Positions 24,868 through 37,096 are shown, counted from the stretch's first letter. The stretch: DNA of 64,000 nt from Uliginosibacterium sp. 31-16 (GCF_030730865.1 NZ_JAVALZ010000003.1:124001-188000); one strand, 5' to 3'. Numbers and translations are program-made. The notes: generated by a model from the letters alone, not told the origin.

Positions 24868-25269
24868 TCAGTCGACGGTGATGCTGAGGTTTTCGCTGTC
24901 GGACAGCCCCTTGGCCTCCACCTTGACGGTGAAAGATACGGTGGTGTTTTCCGACGGCGCCTTGAACCGCAGCACCGAGCTGTTGCCAACCTTTTCAATG
25001 CTCAGGTTGCTGACTTCCTTGCCGCTGTTCTGGTGCCAGGACCAGTCCATGTCGTCGTCGCTGATGTTGCCAGTGCTGGAGGCGCGGGCCGTGACGGTGA
25101 CGTCGGCGTCATTGTTCGCATGGCTTGGGGCATCGACCGAGTAGATCCACAGACTGTTGAGGATGTTCTCGACGCCGCCACCGCCGCAGGCCGCCAGCAG
25201 ACTGATGGAGGCGAGTAGGGCAAGGCGGCGCAGGGTGCGACGCAGATTCGGGTTTGCAGGATTCTTCAT
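24868..25269 (-). CDS. Small lipoprotein with an Ig/PKD-like domain
   Basis: A 133-residue lipoprotein: basic n-region, lipobox LLAAC, a GGGG linker like that of the two secreted hydrolases in this window, then about 95 residues of beta-rich sequence (DADVTVTARASS...VSFTVKVEAKGLSDSENLSITV) typical of an Ig-like or PKD-type fold. No catalytic motif is present. It may be a surface or adhesion module. It converges on the phosphatase gene. Confidence 0.7.
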   Translation of the reverse strand: MKNPANPNLRRTLRRLALLASISLLAACGGGGVENILNSLWIYSVDAPSHANNDADVTVTARASSTGNISDDDMDWSWHQNSGKEVSNLSIEKVGNSSVLRFKAPSENTTVSFTVKVEAKGLSDSENLSITVD

Positions 25270-25579
25270 GATGGGCTCCTGAGGATCAGGGACGATCCGT
25301 GATGACTATGCCCTGATTATGTCAGACGTGTCGCAATGTTGCCGGGTATCATCACGAACTTGCCCGGAAAGCCTTGTGTGACAAGGGTTTCAAGCGAGGC
25401 CTCGTGTCATCTGGCTTCAGCGCTCGATCTGCCGGCAGAGGGGCTGCAAAACAAGGTCCGGTGCGGCTTTCCGGGCAGCGAAGAAATGGCACGGGAATCT
25501 GCTGTATCTGTGGCTGGCGTCGCGCTGCAAAAAACCGCACACTTGGTGCGAAACCACAACCAATCTCTCTGGACTTCAG

Positions 25580-26389
25580 ATGCTTCCCCGTTGGCGCGTC
25601 ATTTATCGCTGGTATCAGGACCATCAGGTCGGCGTGCTTGATCTGGTGGCGCTGGCGATCGCCTGCGTGCTGGTGTGCGGGCTGTACTTCTCGACAGAGG
25701 TGGCGGCAACGATGCTGCAGTTTGCGCGGGCACATGCGTCCTGGCGGCTTGAGCCGATCCTGCTGTGTCTGGCGACGACCTGGGGCTTTCTGGCGATTTT
25801 TGCCTGGCGCCGCTGGCGTGATGTGACCAGCCTGCTGGAGGCGGCCGATACGGATCCGCTGACCGGGCTGGAAAATCGTCGCAAGACGGTGCGGATACTG
25901 GCCCACGAATTCGATCGGGCCGTGCGCTATGGGCGTCCGCTGTCCTTGGTGATCTTCGATATCGACCACTTCAAGCGCGTCAATGACAATTTCGGTCATC
26001 CGGTGGGGGATGAAGTGCTCAAGGCCGTGGCACGGCGCATCAAGCGCAAGATGCGGCTATCCGATCATCTTGGCCGATGGGGGGGAGAGGAGTTCATCCT
26101 GATCTGCCCGGAAACCGATGAAGCCGGGGCGACCCGCATTGCTGAACGCATGCGCCGGGCGATCAAGCAGCGCAGCATGGGACGGGTCGGACGAGTGACG
26201 GCCAGTTTCGGCGTGAGCACCTATCGCGGCAATGGCGATTACGAAAACCTCATCGAGCAGGCCGATCACTTCCTGTATGTCGCCAAGCAGGGCGGCCGGG
26301 ATTGCGTGATGAGCGCCCACGCGGTCACGCGGATAGCCAGCCCCGGCGAAACGGGCGCGACGGATCGTCTGGCGCGACGCCAGGCTTGA
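25580..26389 (+). CDS. Membrane diguanylate cyclase (GGDEF)
   Basis: A 269-residue protein with two membrane helices (about 19-38 and 57-77) and a C-terminal GGDEF domain. The active site is GGEEF (168-172), and the inhibitory site RxxD (Arg159-Asp162) lies five residues before it, so it should make cyclic-di-GMP with product inhibition. There is almost no periplasmic sensory region. It stands alone and converges on the binding-protein gene. Its product could feed the MshEN-like motif in CheA; this link is inference. Confidence 0.92.
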   Translation: MLPRWRVIYRWYQDHQVGVLDLVALAIACVLVCGLYFSTEVAATMLQFARAHASWRLEPILLCLATTWGFLAIFAWRRWRDVTSLLEAADTDPLTGLENRRKTVRILAHEFDRAVRYGRPLSLVIFDIDHFKRVNDNFGHPVGDEVLKAVARRIKRKMRLSDHLGRWGGEEFILICPETDEAGATRIAERMRRAIKQRSMGRVGRVTASFGVSTYRGNGDYENLIEQADHFLYVAKQGGRDCVMSAHAVTRIASPGETGATDRLARRQA

Positions 26390-26409
26390 GGCGGTGCCTC
26401 CCCCGGCTG

Positions 26410-27471
26410 TCAGGGGCGTTGGTCGGGGCGCGGGCGCGGCATCCCGGAGAGGATGCGTTCCCAGTAGGCGGCGCGTTGCACAGGATTTTCTACTGGCTCC
26501 AGCCAGACCAGTTTGCCGTTCTCGCTCATGGATGTGCGTGGCGCGTCTTTCAGTGTGTTGGCCAGGCCCTGTTCCTGTGTGAGCTGGGTCGCGACCGATG
26601 GGCTGAGCATGTGATTGATCCAGGCTTCAGCGAGTGAACGGTCGGGGGTGCGGCGCATGATGGCCCAGCAGTCCAGCCAGGCCAGCGCACCTTCATGCGG
26701 AACGATGTAACCGATATCGGCGCCCGCGCGGCGCAGTTCCTGAATCTGCTGATCACCATAGTTGGCGAAGATCAGGGCGACCTCGTGCTCCTGAAACAGC
26801 TTCACGGCCTCTTCCGGTGTGCTGTAGAACTTCAGCACGTTATCGCGCAGCTGCAACAGACGTTCAAGCACCCGGCGGAACTGTTCCGGATTCAGGTGGA
26901 AGGGGTCACGGTAACCCAGCGCCAGTGCGGTAAGACTGAAATTGTGAGCGCCACCGTTGTAAGCCAGCACCTTGCCGCGATAGCGTGCATCCCACATGGC
27001 ATTCATCGAGGTGGGCGGGGGCGTGACAAGCTTGCGGTTGTAGATCAGCCCCATGCCGGCATAGGTGTAGGGGATGGCGTAAATGCTGCCATCCATGCTG
27101 ATGCCGGGGATGTTGGCAAGCTTGCGGAAACGCGCAAGCTGTTTGCGGGTGTTCGGGATTCTGTCTGCGCGGATCGGGGCGACCAGATCAGCGTCGATGT
27201 AGCGTTTCAGTTCGGCCGTATTCACCGCCAGCAGATCGAAGCCGCCACCGGCGTCGCTGCGAGCTCGCTCCCAGAGTTCGTCATCAGAGCTGATGACGGT
27301 GACTTCCACCGTGGCAGCGTGCCTGAGTTCAAAGGCACGCACGGCTTCCTGGCTGACGTATCCCGGCCAGGCCAGAATGCGCAGAGTCTCGCCGGCCTGA
27401 GCCAACGGCATCAGCAGTGCAAATGTCGCAAGCAGCAGGATTCTGGGCATCTTCAAACCGGTATCTGACAT
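26410..27471 (-). CDS. Spermidine/putrescine-type periplasmic binding protein
   Basis: A 353-residue PotD/PotF-like solute-binding protein with a signal peptide (about 8-26, ending LAQA) and the start ETLRILAWPGYVSQEAVRAFE, followed by AIPYTYAGMGLIYN and HEGALAWLDCWAIM. The family binds polyamines in the periplasm. No permease or ATPase is adjacent, so it may serve a distant transporter or, being next to two chemoreceptors, act as a ligand carrier for taxis; the latter is speculation. ATG at 27471 or 27450 is possible. Confidence 0.82.
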   Translation of the reverse strand: MSDTGLKMPRILLLATFALLMPLAQAGETLRILAWPGYVSQEAVRAFELRHAATVEVTVISSDDELWERARSDAGGGFDLLAVNTAELKRYIDADLVAPIRADRIPNTRKQLARFRKLANIPGISMDGSIYAIPYTYAGMGLIYNRKLVTPPPTSMNAMWDARYRGKVLAYNGGAHNFSLTALALGYRDPFHLNPEQFRRVLERLLQLRDNVLKFYSTPEEAVKLFQEHEVALIFANYGDQQIQELRRAGADIGYIVPHEGALAWLDCWAIMRRTPDRSLAEAWINHMLSPSVATQLTQEQGLANTLKDAPRTSMSENGKLVWLEPVENPVQRAAYWERILSGMPRPRPDQRP

Positions 27472-27474
27472 GGC

Positions 27475-27494
27475 GGGGCTGAGGATTCAGCCCC
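27475..27494 (-). terminator. Hairpin after the first tandem chemoreceptor gene
   Basis: GGGGCTGA (27475-27482) pairs with TCAGCCCC (27487-27494) over a 4-nt loop, 15 nt past the chemoreceptor stop. No T-run follows, so it may be a weak terminator or mRNA 3'-end structure. Confidence 0.45.
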
Positions 27495-27508
27495 TTGAAC
27501 CGTGAATC

Positions 27509-29143
27509 TTATACGCTGAAGCGGCTGACTGCCGCTTGCAGCGAGTGCGACAGCTCCTCGAGCTGGCGTGCCGTTTCGGCCGAGCCTGCGACGGCAAGGC
27601 TGGTTTCCTCCACCATCTGGGCGATGCGTTCGACCTGCTGGGCGATGCTGTTGCTGGCCAGGCCTTGTTCACGGGTGGCGTCTGCCACCTCGCGGATGCG
27701 ATCCAGGGTCATCTCGGCACCGGCGCGCATTTCGCGCAGGGATTGCGCGGCGGCTTCGGTCGAGGCAACTCCGGAACGCGCCTGCGGCACGGCGGACTCC
27801 ATGACCTGCACTGCGTCTCGGGTTTCATGCTGGATAGTCTCGACCATGCCGGTGATGTCGGCCGTAGCCTGGGTCGTGCGCTCGGCCAGCTTGCGCACCT
27901 CGTCGGCGACCACGGCAAAGCCACGGCCCTGTTCGCCGGCGCGTGCAGCTTCGATGGCGGCATTCAGGGCGAGAAGATTGGTCTGCGCGGCAATTTCCTT
28001 GATCACGTTGGCGATCGAACCGATTTCGTCTGTCCGTTTGACCAGTCCGCTGATGCGCTCGCCCGCCTGGGTGACGGTGGTCGAGATGTCCGAGATCACG
28101 CCGACGGCACTGTTAGCGCGTTTCTCGCCTTCGATGCCGAGCTGGGTGGCATGTTGCGACTCGCGCTCGGTCTGGTTGGCGTTGTCGGCAATGTGATTGA
28201 CCGCGACGGTCATTTCCTCGATGCCTGCCGCCATCGAACTGGTGGCCTCGGATTGCTGCATGGCGGCATCCGACACCTGCTGTGATGTTTGTGCGACCTT
28301 GCTGGCGTTGCCGTTGAGTTCGGTCGAGGTGGTATGGATGTCGTGGATCAGTACGCCAAGTCCGCTCAGCATGTTTTTCAACTGGGCCAGAACGCTGTCC
28401 GGAGCGCCGTTCACCTGGAAACGGGTACTCAGATCGCCATCGGCGGCCTGCTGCATTATGCCCATCAACTGCACCGGCTCGCCGCCGAGCTGGCGCACGA
28501 TGCTGCGTGCGGCGAATGTACCGATGCCGCCCGCCAGCAGCACGGCCAGCAGACTGACCAGCCCGTAGCGCAGTGCCTGGCGGCGCAGTACGACATTCAC
28601 GTCATCCACATAGACGCCGGTGCCGACAATCCATTGCCAGCCCGGTACCGCGGCGACATAAGCGAGTTTCGGATGTGCCTCGGTTTGTCCGGCACGCGGG
28701 AAAACGTAATTGATATAGCCGCTGCCTGGCCCCTTGCCCGTGCTGACGATGGCATCCCAGAGCTTGAAGCCGGCCGCGTCGGTCTTGCCAAGCATGTTGT
28801 GGCCTTCGATCTTGGTATTGCCGGCCACCATCACGCCATTGCCATCGAAATCGTAGATAAAGAAGTAATCGTCCTTGGCAAAGCGCTGATGGATCAACGC
28901 TTCCTTGACCTGTTTCTGGGCTTCGGCGCGCGAGAGTTTGCCCTCGGCTTCGAGCTTCTGATAATTGCCGACAATGCCGCTGGCGACCTCGACCAGATGC
29001 TTGATACGTTCCTGGTGGCCGCTCATGACCGTGGCGCGGGATTCGATCAGGGCAAACGCGGCGAGCAGCAGCAGGCCGAGCAGGGCCGCCGCGATCACGA
29101 GGGCAAGACGGGTTCTGACGTGCAGCTTTTCCAGCGAGATCAT
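27509..29143 (-). CDS. Methyl-accepting chemotaxis protein with single Cache domain (copy 1)
   Basis: A 544-residue chemoreceptor: membrane helix 1 (about 12-35), a periplasmic single Cache_2 domain with [16 protein letters not shown] and [12 protein letters not shown], helix 2 (about 190-210), HAMP, and a signalling domain with the hairpin tip motif [22 protein letters not shown]. There is no C-terminal CheR-tethering pentapeptide. GGAGA lies 6 nt before the ATG at 29143, and a sigma-28-like promoter is upstream. Cache_2 domains often bind small organic acids. The second copy follows the same plan; the signalling halves are near-identical, so the pair arose by duplication with ligand-domain divergence. 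Confidence 0.95.
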   Translation of the reverse strand: MISLEKLHVRTRLALVIAAALLGLLLLAAFALIESRATVMSGHQERIKHLVEVASGIVGNYQKLEAEGKLSRAEAQKQVKEALIHQRFAKDDYFFIYDFDGNGVMVAGNTKIEGHNMLGKTDAAGFKLWDAIVSTGKGPGSGYINYVFPRAGQTEAHPKLAYVAAVPGWQWIVGTGVYVDDVNVVLRRQALRYGLVSLLAVLLAGGIGTFAARSIVRQLGGEPVQLMGIMQQAADGDLSTRFQVNGAPDSVLAQLKNMLSGLGVLIHDIHTTSTELNGNASKVAQTSQQVSDAAMQQSEATSSMAAGIEEMTVAVNHIADNANQTERESQHATQLGIEGEKRANSAVGVISDISTTVTQAGERISGLVKRTDEIGSIANVIKEIAAQTNLLALNAAIEAARAGEQGRGFAVVADEVRKLAERTTQATADITGMVETIQHETRDAVQVMESAVPQARSGVASTEAAAQSLREMRAGAEMTLDRIREVADATREQGLASNSIAQQVERIAQMVEETSLAVAGSAETARQLEELSHSLQAAVSRFSV

Positions 29144-29175
29144 GATCTTCTCCGCGTATGGGATGCCATTCATCT

Positions 29176-29203
29176 TTTACGGTGGCCGACGTGAAAGACT
29201 TGA
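29176..29203 (-). promoter_or_regulatory. Sigma-28-like promoter of chemoreceptor copy 1
   Basis: On the minus strand TCAAG (29203-29199) is followed after 15 nt by ACCGTAAA (29183-29176). The -35/-10 geometry is the same 28 nt as before copy 2 and before the multi-PAS gene. The -10 keeps the CCG core of the GCCGATAA consensus but is the weakest of the three. Confidence 0.45.
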
Positions 29204-29375
29204 ATGTCTGTGTGGGCATTCTGAAACGTGGCGTGCAGCAAGCCTTTTCAGGCATGCAGGCTGAAAAGCCCCGCCCATGGAGGATGTACAGGCACGGGTG
29301 TTGCAGACCGAGGCTGGATGCGGCTCTTCGGGAGGTGCGCTTGCGGATTGCTTCAGGTGAAATGTAACGGGGGGG
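29204..29375. repeat. Dispersed GC-rich intergenic repeat copy
   Basis: Contains TTCAGGCATGC near 29249 and the 13-bp core GCTGGATGCGGCT at 29313-29325, identical to the core at 54968-54980. It lies between the two chemoreceptor genes. No gene is visible. Confidence 0.45.
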
Positions 29376-29381
29376 GCAGCG

Positions 29382-29402
29382 GGCGGGGCATCACACCCCG
29401 CC
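29382..29402 (-). terminator. Hairpin after chemoreceptor copy 2
   Basis: GGCGGGG (29382-29388) pairs with CCCCGCC (29396-29402), 13 nt past the stop. A run of eight G precedes it on the plus strand. There is no T-run. Confidence 0.45.
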
Positions 29403-29414
29403 TGTTTCCTGTGC

Positions 29415-31055
29415 TCAGACGCTGAACCGGCTGACGGCGGCCTGCAGTGAGTTCGACAAGGTTTCGAGCTGGCTCGCCGTTTCGGCTGAACCAGCCACAG
29501 CCTGGCTGGTTTCTTCCACCATCTGGGCAATCCGTTCGACTTCCTGGGCGATGCTGTTGCTGGCCAGCCCCTGCTCGCGGGTCGCATCGGCGACTTCGCG
29601 GATGCGCTCCAGTGTACCTTCGGCACTGATGCGCATTTCGCGCAATGACTGGGCGGCGGCGTTGGTCGAGGCGACTCCCGCCTGGGCCTGTGGTACGGCA
29701 GATTCCATGACTTGCACGGCATCCCGGGTTTCATTCTGGATGCCTTCAACCATGCCACTGATCTCGGCAGTGGCCTGGGTGGTGCGTTCGGCGAGCTTGC
29801 GCACCTCGTCGGCAACTACCGCAAAGCCGCGCCCTTGCTCGCCAGCGCGGGCGGCTTCGATGGCAGCGTTGAGTGCCAGCAGATTGGTTTGCGCAGCGAT
29901 TTCCTTGATCACACTGGCGATCGAGCCGATTTCATCGGTGCGTTTGACCAGCCCGCCGATACGCTCCCCAGCCTGGGTGACCGTGCTGGATATTTCCGAA
30001 ATCACGCTGACGGCACTGGCTGCCCGTCTCTCGCCTTCGATGCCAAGCTCTGCGGCACGTTGCGATTCGCTTTCGGTCTGGCGGGCGCTGTCAGCAATAT
30101 GATTGACCGCGACGGTCATCTCTTCGATGCCTGCAGCCATCGTACTGGTGGCCTCGGATTGATGCGTGGCGGCATCTGAAACCTGATGCGAGGTTTGTGC
30201 GACCCGACCAGCATTGGCATGAAGCTCTCCGGCCATGATGTGGATCGTGCGGACAAGTCCGGAAAGCCCATCCAGCATCTGCTGGAGGCGGCGCAAGACG
30301 CTGTCTTGATGAGATGTGGTGTCGAATTTCTGCCGCAGATCGCCGTTGGCTGCCCGACCCATGATCTCCATCAGGCTGGCGGGCTCCGCTCCGAGCTGGC
30401 TGACGATGCTGCGCGAAATAACGAAGCCGGCGGTCAGCATCAAACCAAGGATCAGCAAGGCCAACAGGCTGTAGCTGATGGCTTCGCGCCTCACGGCAGC
30501 AGACACATCATCCACATACACGCCGGTGCAGACCAGCCATTCCCAAGGAGCAAAGGCCTTGACATAGGAGAGCTTGGGAACCGGTGTCGTGTCCTTGCCG
30601 GGTCGTGCGAAAACGTATTCGGAAAATCCGGCCCCCCGGGTGGTGCCAGCCTTGACCATTTCGTCGCGGAACAGTTTGCCGTTGGCATCCGGCTTACCCG
30701 TCTGCAACTGACCTTCCAGTGAGGGATTGGTGCCGTGAGCCACCATGACGCCTTTGTAGTCGTAGACGAAGAAATAGTCTTCTTCACCGAAACGCAGCGC
30801 CCGCAAGGCTTCTTTGGCTTTGGCCTGAGCCTCTTCACGGGACAGTTTTCCGCTGGCTTCCTGCTTCTGATAATGGTCGACCAGACTGACTGCGGAACTG
30901 ACCAGATGCTGGATGCGTTCGCGGTGACGCTCCATGGCAGCCTGCTGTACACCGATCACGACGAGGATGGTAAAGATCACAAAACCTGCCAGCGCAATGG
31001 CTGTCAGCAGGGCCAGACGGGTGTTAACCTTCAGGCGGCTTAACAAAGCAAACAT
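29415..31055 (-). CDS. Methyl-accepting chemotaxis protein with single Cache domain (copy 2)
   Basis: A 546-residue chemoreceptor with the same layout as its neighbour: membrane helix 1 (about 13-37), Cache_2 domain ([30 protein letters not shown]), helix 2, HAMP, signalling domain with [20 protein letters not shown]. It ends AAVSRFSV as does copy 1, without a CheR-docking tail. The open frame extends far upstream over holA, but the ATG at 31055 has CCGGAGAAG before it and starts the membrane helix. A good sigma-28-like promoter precedes it. The ligand domains differ more than the signalling parts, so the copies probably sense different compounds. Confidence 0.95.
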   Translation of the reverse strand: MFALLSRLKVNTRLALLTAIALAGFVIFTILVVIGVQQAAMERHRERIQHLVSSAVSLVDHYQKQEASGKLSREEAQAKAKEALRALRFGEEDYFFVYDYKGVMVAHGTNPSLEGQLQTGKPDANGKLFRDEMVKAGTTRGAGFSEYVFARPGKDTTPVPKLSYVKAFAPWEWLVCTGVYVDDVSAAVRREAISYSLLALLILGLMLTAGFVISRSIVSQLGAEPASLMEIMGRAANGDLRQKFDTTSHQDSVLRRLQQMLDGLSGLVRTIHIMAGELHANAGRVAQTSHQVSDAATHQSEATSTMAAGIEEMTVAVNHIADSARQTESESQRAAELGIEGERRAASAVSVISEISSTVTQAGERIGGLVKRTDEIGSIASVIKEIAAQTNLLALNAAIEAARAGEQGRGFAVVADEVRKLAERTTQATAEISGMVEGIQNETRDAVQVMESAVPQAQAGVASTNAAAQSLREMRISAEGTLERIREVADATREQGLASNSIAQEVERIAQMVEETSQAVAGSAETASQLETLSNSLQAAVSRFSV

Positions 31056-31138
31056 TTTCTTCTCCGGGGAAACGCCTCTTGTGCTGGCCGGCAAGATTGG
31101 CAAGTCATGACCAATGGCCGAAGAAGAGGCATTCCCTT

Positions 31139-31166
31139 TTATCGGATAGGGAAAACACTTACTTGA
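31139..31166 (-). promoter_or_regulatory. Sigma-28-like promoter of chemoreceptor copy 2
   Basis: On the minus strand TCAAG (31166-31162) is followed after 15 nt by TCCGATAA (31146-31139), one base off the GCCGATAA motility consensus. It lies 83 nt before the start codon. This is the best of the three sites with identical geometry in the window. Confidence 0.6.
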
Positions 31167-31234
31167 GTCAATTCGTGTGTCAGGACAACTGCAAGGCAAT
31201 CCTGTTGTCGCGAGCAGGAAAACGGGCTTTCGCT

Positions 31235-32245
31235 TCAGCGGCTGCGTATGCGCAGGGCAAGCTGCAGGAATTCGTCCCACACATCCCCTTTGCCCAGGCC
31301 CTTGGCCAGACGGTCGACGCGAGCGGCGTGCATCAGGGCCGCGCGCAGGCTGCCGCTCTTGAGGCGCTGCACAGCGCGTTTGACCAGATTCTGGCGTGGG
31401 CCGAAGACGCGCTCGGCCTTCAGTGCTGCATCCACGCTCTGGCCTGCATCCATTGCGGCGCGCACATTCGCCAGCGTGCGGATCTCGTTGGCCATGGTCC
31501 ATAGCACCAACGGCGTTGCTGCGCCTTCGCCCTTGAGGCCTTCGAGCAAACGTGCACAGCGTGGCGCATCACCTTCGAGCAAGGCGGTGCGCAGTTTCTC
31601 GGTGTCATAGCGCGCTACGTGCAGCACGGCGTCTTCAACCTGTTCCAGCGTCAGTTCGCCCGGGTTGTAGAGCAGACCGAGCTTCTGGATTTCCTGATGC
31701 GCAGCGAGCAGATTGCCTTCAACGTGGCCGGCGATGAATTCCAGGGCATCGCGTGCAGCGCTCTGCTGCTGGCGCGCCAGCCGGCCGGCGATCCATTGCG
31801 GCAGCTGGGCAAGCTCGGGGGCATTGCATTCGATGACGGTACCTGCCTCGCTCAGCGCCGTGAACCAGACCGCCTTGCGCACCGTCCAGTCCAGCAGGGG
31901 CAGGGTGATCAGGGTGATGTCGGTGCCGTGCGGATCGAGTTCGCGCGCCAGGCGCGTCAAGGCTTCGCCCCCCTGTTTGCCGGGTTTGCCATTGGGAATG
32001 CGCAGGTCGATCAGCTTGCGCTCGCCGAACAGCGAGAGATTGCCGGCGGAAAGGCCGAACTCGTCCCACTTGAAGTACTGGTGGGTTACCTGCACCTCGC
32101 GCTCTGTGACTCCCTGCTGACGGGCTGCGGCGCGGATCGCGTCGGCCGCCTCGATGACCAGCAGCGGTTCGTCGCCGTGCAGCACGTAGAGCGGCGCCAG
32201 ATCCCGTTGCAGGTGGGTGGCCAGTTGTTCCGGACGCAGATTCAT
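31235..32245 (-). CDS. holA: DNA polymerase III subunit delta
   Basis: A 336-residue clamp-loader subunit that opens the beta clamp. It begins [33 protein letters not shown], the standard HolA start, and has the delta-type AAA+-like fold without Walker motifs. The C-terminal collar region is present. It is the last gene of the conserved leuS-lptE-holA operon, 8 nt after lptE. Confidence 0.95.
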   Translation of the reverse strand: MNLRPEQLATHLQRDLAPLYVLHGDEPLLVIEAADAIRAAARQQGVTEREVQVTHQYFKWDEFGLSAGNLSLFGERKLIDLRIPNGKPGKQGGEALTRLARELDPHGTDITLITLPLLDWTVRKAVWFTALSEAGTVIECNAPELAQLPQWIAGRLARQQQSAARDALEFIAGHVEGNLLAAHQEIQKLGLLYNPGELTLEQVEDAVLHVARYDTEKLRTALLEGDAPRCARLLEGLKGEGAATPLVLWTMANEIRTLANVRAAMDAGQSVDAALKAERVFGPRQNLVKRAVQRLKSGSLRAALMHAARVDRLAKGLGKGDVWDEFLQLALRIRSR

Positions 32246-32253
32246 GCGTCAGC

Positions 32254-32751
32254 TCAGGGAGTCGCCGGAGCAGGCTTCGCAGAGGCCAGACGGCGCATCA
32301 GCTGCTGCACCAGATCGTTTTCCATGTCGCGATAGAGCAGGGCTTCTTCCTGCTCCTTGGCCAGTTCCTGGCCGGTGGCGAAGGTCACGCTACGGTAGAT
32401 GTAGATCTCGTTGAACGGCATGACTTCCTTGCCTTGCTTGTCCAGCAGGCGGAAACCGAAACGCTGGCGCAACTCGTATTCGCGCACCGTCCCTGTCGAG
32501 GACAGTGACAGGATGTGTTTCTCCTTGGCATCCCTGACCACGACCATGCGCACCTCGGCGTCAGTCACTTTGTCGACCACTTTGGTACTGCCGCTGGTGG
32601 CGATCTGGCGCTTGATGGCTGCGGCCAGATCCGAGTACTGGTTCATTTCCAGATACAGCGTGGCAAATGGCAGCGGTTGCGGGCCGCGCAGGTGGAAGCC
32701 ACAGGCGGAGAGCGAGACCAGCAGGACTGCGAGCAGGATTCGGCGGAGCAT
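32254..32751 (-). CDS. lptE: LPS-assembly lipoprotein LptE
   Basis: A 165-residue outer-membrane lipoprotein that plugs the LptD barrel during LPS insertion. The signal peptide ends LSACGFHLRG, with the lipid-bearing Cys17 and the GFHLRG motif typical of LptE. Length and position between leuS and holA match the family. A palindromic repeat lies between it and leuS. Confidence 0.95.
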   Translation of the reverse strand: MLRRILLAVLLVSLSACGFHLRGPQPLPFATLYLEMNQYSDLAAAIKRQIATSGSTKVVDKVTDAEVRMVVVRDAKEKHILSLSSTGTVREYELRQRFGFRLLDKQGKEVMPFNEIYIYRSVTFATGQELAKEQEEALLYRDMENDLVQQLMRRLASAKPAPATP

Positions 32752-32766
32752 TTTTTTCCTTCGGTA

Positions 32767-32842
32767 GTAGCCCGGATAAGCGAAGCGCCATCCGGGAATC
32801 TGCCTGAAACCCCGGATGGCGGCTGCGCCTTGTCCGGGCTAC
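32767..32842. repeat. BIME-like palindromic repeat between leuS and lptE
   Basis: Left arm 32767-32796 starts GTAGCCCGGATAAGCG and ends CCATCCGGG. The right arm 32811-32842 is nearly its reverse complement (CCCGGATGG...CCGGGCTAC), with a 2-nt difference in length. This is the form of REP/BIME elements known in many proteobacteria, possibly mobilised by REP-associated transposases. It can fold into a long hairpin within the leuS-lptE operon transcript. Confidence 0.8.
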
Positions 32843-32845
32843 GGA

Positions 32846-35560
<2,715 letters not shown>

Positions 35561-35584
35561 TCACATCAAGCATTGCCTGAAAAG

Positions 35585-35639
35585 CCGCACGGGGCGGACT
35601 TCTTCAGCATGCCTGCCTGAAGAGGTCCGCCCCATGCGG
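35585..35639 (-). terminator. Large hairpin after the GH6 gene, part of the dispersed repeat family
   Basis: GGGGCGGACTTCTTCAG (35591-35607) pairs with 35617-35633 over a 9-nt loop with one wobble, and the outer CCGCA/TGCGG pairs extend it to 23 nt per arm. It starts 18 nt past the GH6 stop. The loop side includes TCTTCAGCATGCCTGC (35601-35616), the reverse complement of a 16-mer at 37007-37022. It probably ends GH6 transcription, but without a clear T-run. Confidence 0.6.
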
Positions 35640-35656
35640 ATGCGAAGAGAGGCGTT

Positions 35657-36838
35657 TTAGCTGCCGCTGATCAGGCGGAAGGCGAGTGCTGGCACGAAAC
35701 TGCCGGCGCTTCCCGCGCAGCCGTCCGATTCGCCGGGGGCTTTGAGCCACAGCGACATTTCCGGCTGGCCGCCCAGCGTGTGCACCTGGCTCACGCTGCC
35801 GATCTTGCGTCCGGCCGGATCGCACCATTCACTGCCTAACGGGCCGTTGCCGTTGCGGCTGGTGTCGAGCACGAAGGGGCGCGTGCTGACGCCTTTGCCG
35901 ACCAGCGCGGTATTGATGGCCTGACCGTGCGAGGTGAGCTCGCTGCTGGCGCGGTAGTTCGACACATTCAGAGCAAAGCCACGGGCGCGGGCCACACCGG
36001 CGTTGACCAGACGCGTGGCGGTTTCGTCGGGGGTTTTCCAGTTGGAGTGGCCGGCGTCAATGTACAGCCAGGCGCCCTTGGCGTTGGCGGCGAACTGGTC
36101 GACGGCGTAGTTCAGCAGGACCAGACGTGCCGCGCGATCGGCGTCCGAGGGCAGGCAGTCGAGCTGCATCAGTGCGTCCGGCTCCAGGATCACCAGCGCC
36201 GGCTTGGTTCCGATGGCGCTGGCGAAGGCCGAGATCCAGGTCTTGTAGGCATCGCCACCGCTGGCACCGCCGGCGCTGTAAGAGCCACAGTCGCGGTTCG
36301 GGATGTTGTAGGCGATCAGGATGGGCAGCTTGCCGGCGCTGCTGGCGGCGGTCACGTAGCTGCTCACGGCAGAACCGATGTCGCCGCTCCAGCCGCCGAA
36401 CCATTTGCCGGTGGCCTGGCTGGCGATGGCGCTGTTGATCGACGCGGTGCGCGAATCGCCGGAATTGGCCGCCACCCAGACCTTGGCCTGCGAGTTCGGG
36501 TCGACATAGAAACCGCTGGTGAGCGAAACCGGGTTGCCGCTGCCGGAGGAACTGGACGAGGATGAGCTCGATGAAGAGGAGCTAGAGGAACTCGACGACG
36601 AGCTCGACGACGAACTTGAAGATGAAGAGCTCGAAGACGAAGAACTGGAGCTTGAGGATGAACTCGACGAGCTGCTGGAAGAGGACGAGCTTGACGAAGA
36701 GCCAGACGCAGCACCACTGCCCGACGAGCTACCAGAACTCTCGCCTCCACCACCACCACCACCGCCGCAGGCGGCGAGCAACAGACACAGGAGCACCGGC
36801 AGGGCGCTGGAAACGGATCGGAGACGGGGTGCGTGCAT
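35657..36838 (-). CDS. Secreted GH6 cellulase lipoprotein with polyserine linker
   Basis: A 393-residue lipoprotein that should hydrolyse cellulose (family GH6, endoglucanase or cellobiohydrolase). The signal peptide ends LLAACGGG. A Gly/Ser stretch then a run of more than 50 serines (about 45-105) leads to the catalytic domain. Family signatures are YNIPNRDCGSYSAGG (region of the catalytic acid), VILEPDAL (acid/base environment), YIDAGHSNW and DTSRNGNGP. The ATG at 36838 starts the signal peptide. All six serine codons are used in the linker, so the run is selected as protein. It shares an upstream element with the pectate lyase gene; both are lipoproteins with the same linker style, suggesting a surface-bound plant-cell-wall attack system. 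Confidence 0.93.
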   Translation of the reverse strand: MHAPRLRSVSSALPVLLCLLLAACGGGGGGGGESSGSSSGSGAASGSSSSSSSSSSSSSSSSSSSSSSSSSSSSSSSSSSSSSSSSSSSSSSSSSSSSGSGNPVSLTSGFYVDPNSQAKVWVAANSGDSRTASINSAIASQATGKWFGGWSGDIGSAVSSYVTAASSAGKLPILIAYNIPNRDCGSYSAGGASGGDAYKTWISAFASAIGTKPALVILEPDALMQLDCLPSDADRAARLVLLNYAVDQFAANAKGAWLYIDAGHSNWKTPDETATRLVNAGVARARGFALNVSNYRASSELTSHGQAINTALVGKGVSTRPFVLDTSRNGNGPLGSEWCDPAGRKIGSVSQVHTLGGQPEMSLWLKAPGESDGCAGSAGSFVPALAFRLISGS

Positions 36839-36891
36839 GAGCGGGCTGCAAAAATGGCTGAAGACCCGCAAAGTGTGATTTATTTAACAAC

Positions 36892-36915
36892 TAAGTAGGT
36901 GTTTGTCCGACAACT
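36892..36915 (-). promoter_or_regulatory. Conserved upstream element of the GH6 gene, shared with pectate lyase
   Basis: On the minus strand it reads TTGTcGGACAAACACCTA, then two bases and TAGT, matching the pectate lyase element in all but three of 24 positions. It contains TTGT-CGG-ACAA, which fits the TNGT-N3-ACNA pattern of FadR-type GntR operators. It ends 54-58 nt before the start codon. Confidence 0.55.
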
Positions 36916-37096
36916 GGCCTGCTGCCGAGGCGTGGCCGGCATCCATTTGGCGTGGTCTTATTGACCGGCACTTGCTTGCAGACCCGCTTCCGTACTGCAT
37001 TTCAGAGCAGGCATGCTGAAGAGGTTGATCGGACGCCAGTCTGCAGGGGGATGGTCTGAAGATCCTGTTCAGGCGCGGGTCTTGACGGGGTTGTCC
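36916..37096. repeat. Intergenic repeat copy between multi-PAS gene and GH6 gene
   Basis: GCAGGCATGCTGAAGA at 37007-37022 is the same 16-mer as in the GH6 terminator hairpin (reverse strand). Outer arms AGACCCGC (36980-36987) and GCGGGTCT (37075-37082) form a large hairpin that could end the multi-PAS transcript. No gene is visible. Confidence 0.45.

Noticed and set aside
31056-31502. Upstream in-frame extension of chemoreceptor copy 2
   Set aside because: It overlaps the end of holA and lacks membrane or sensor features; a good ribosome site and the first helix start at 31055.
36519-36878. Plus-strand frame with a long Asp/Glu-rich repeat
   Set aside because: It is exactly antisense to the polyserine linker and lipobox region of the GH6 gene; the acidic repeat is the reverse reading of mixed serine codons.
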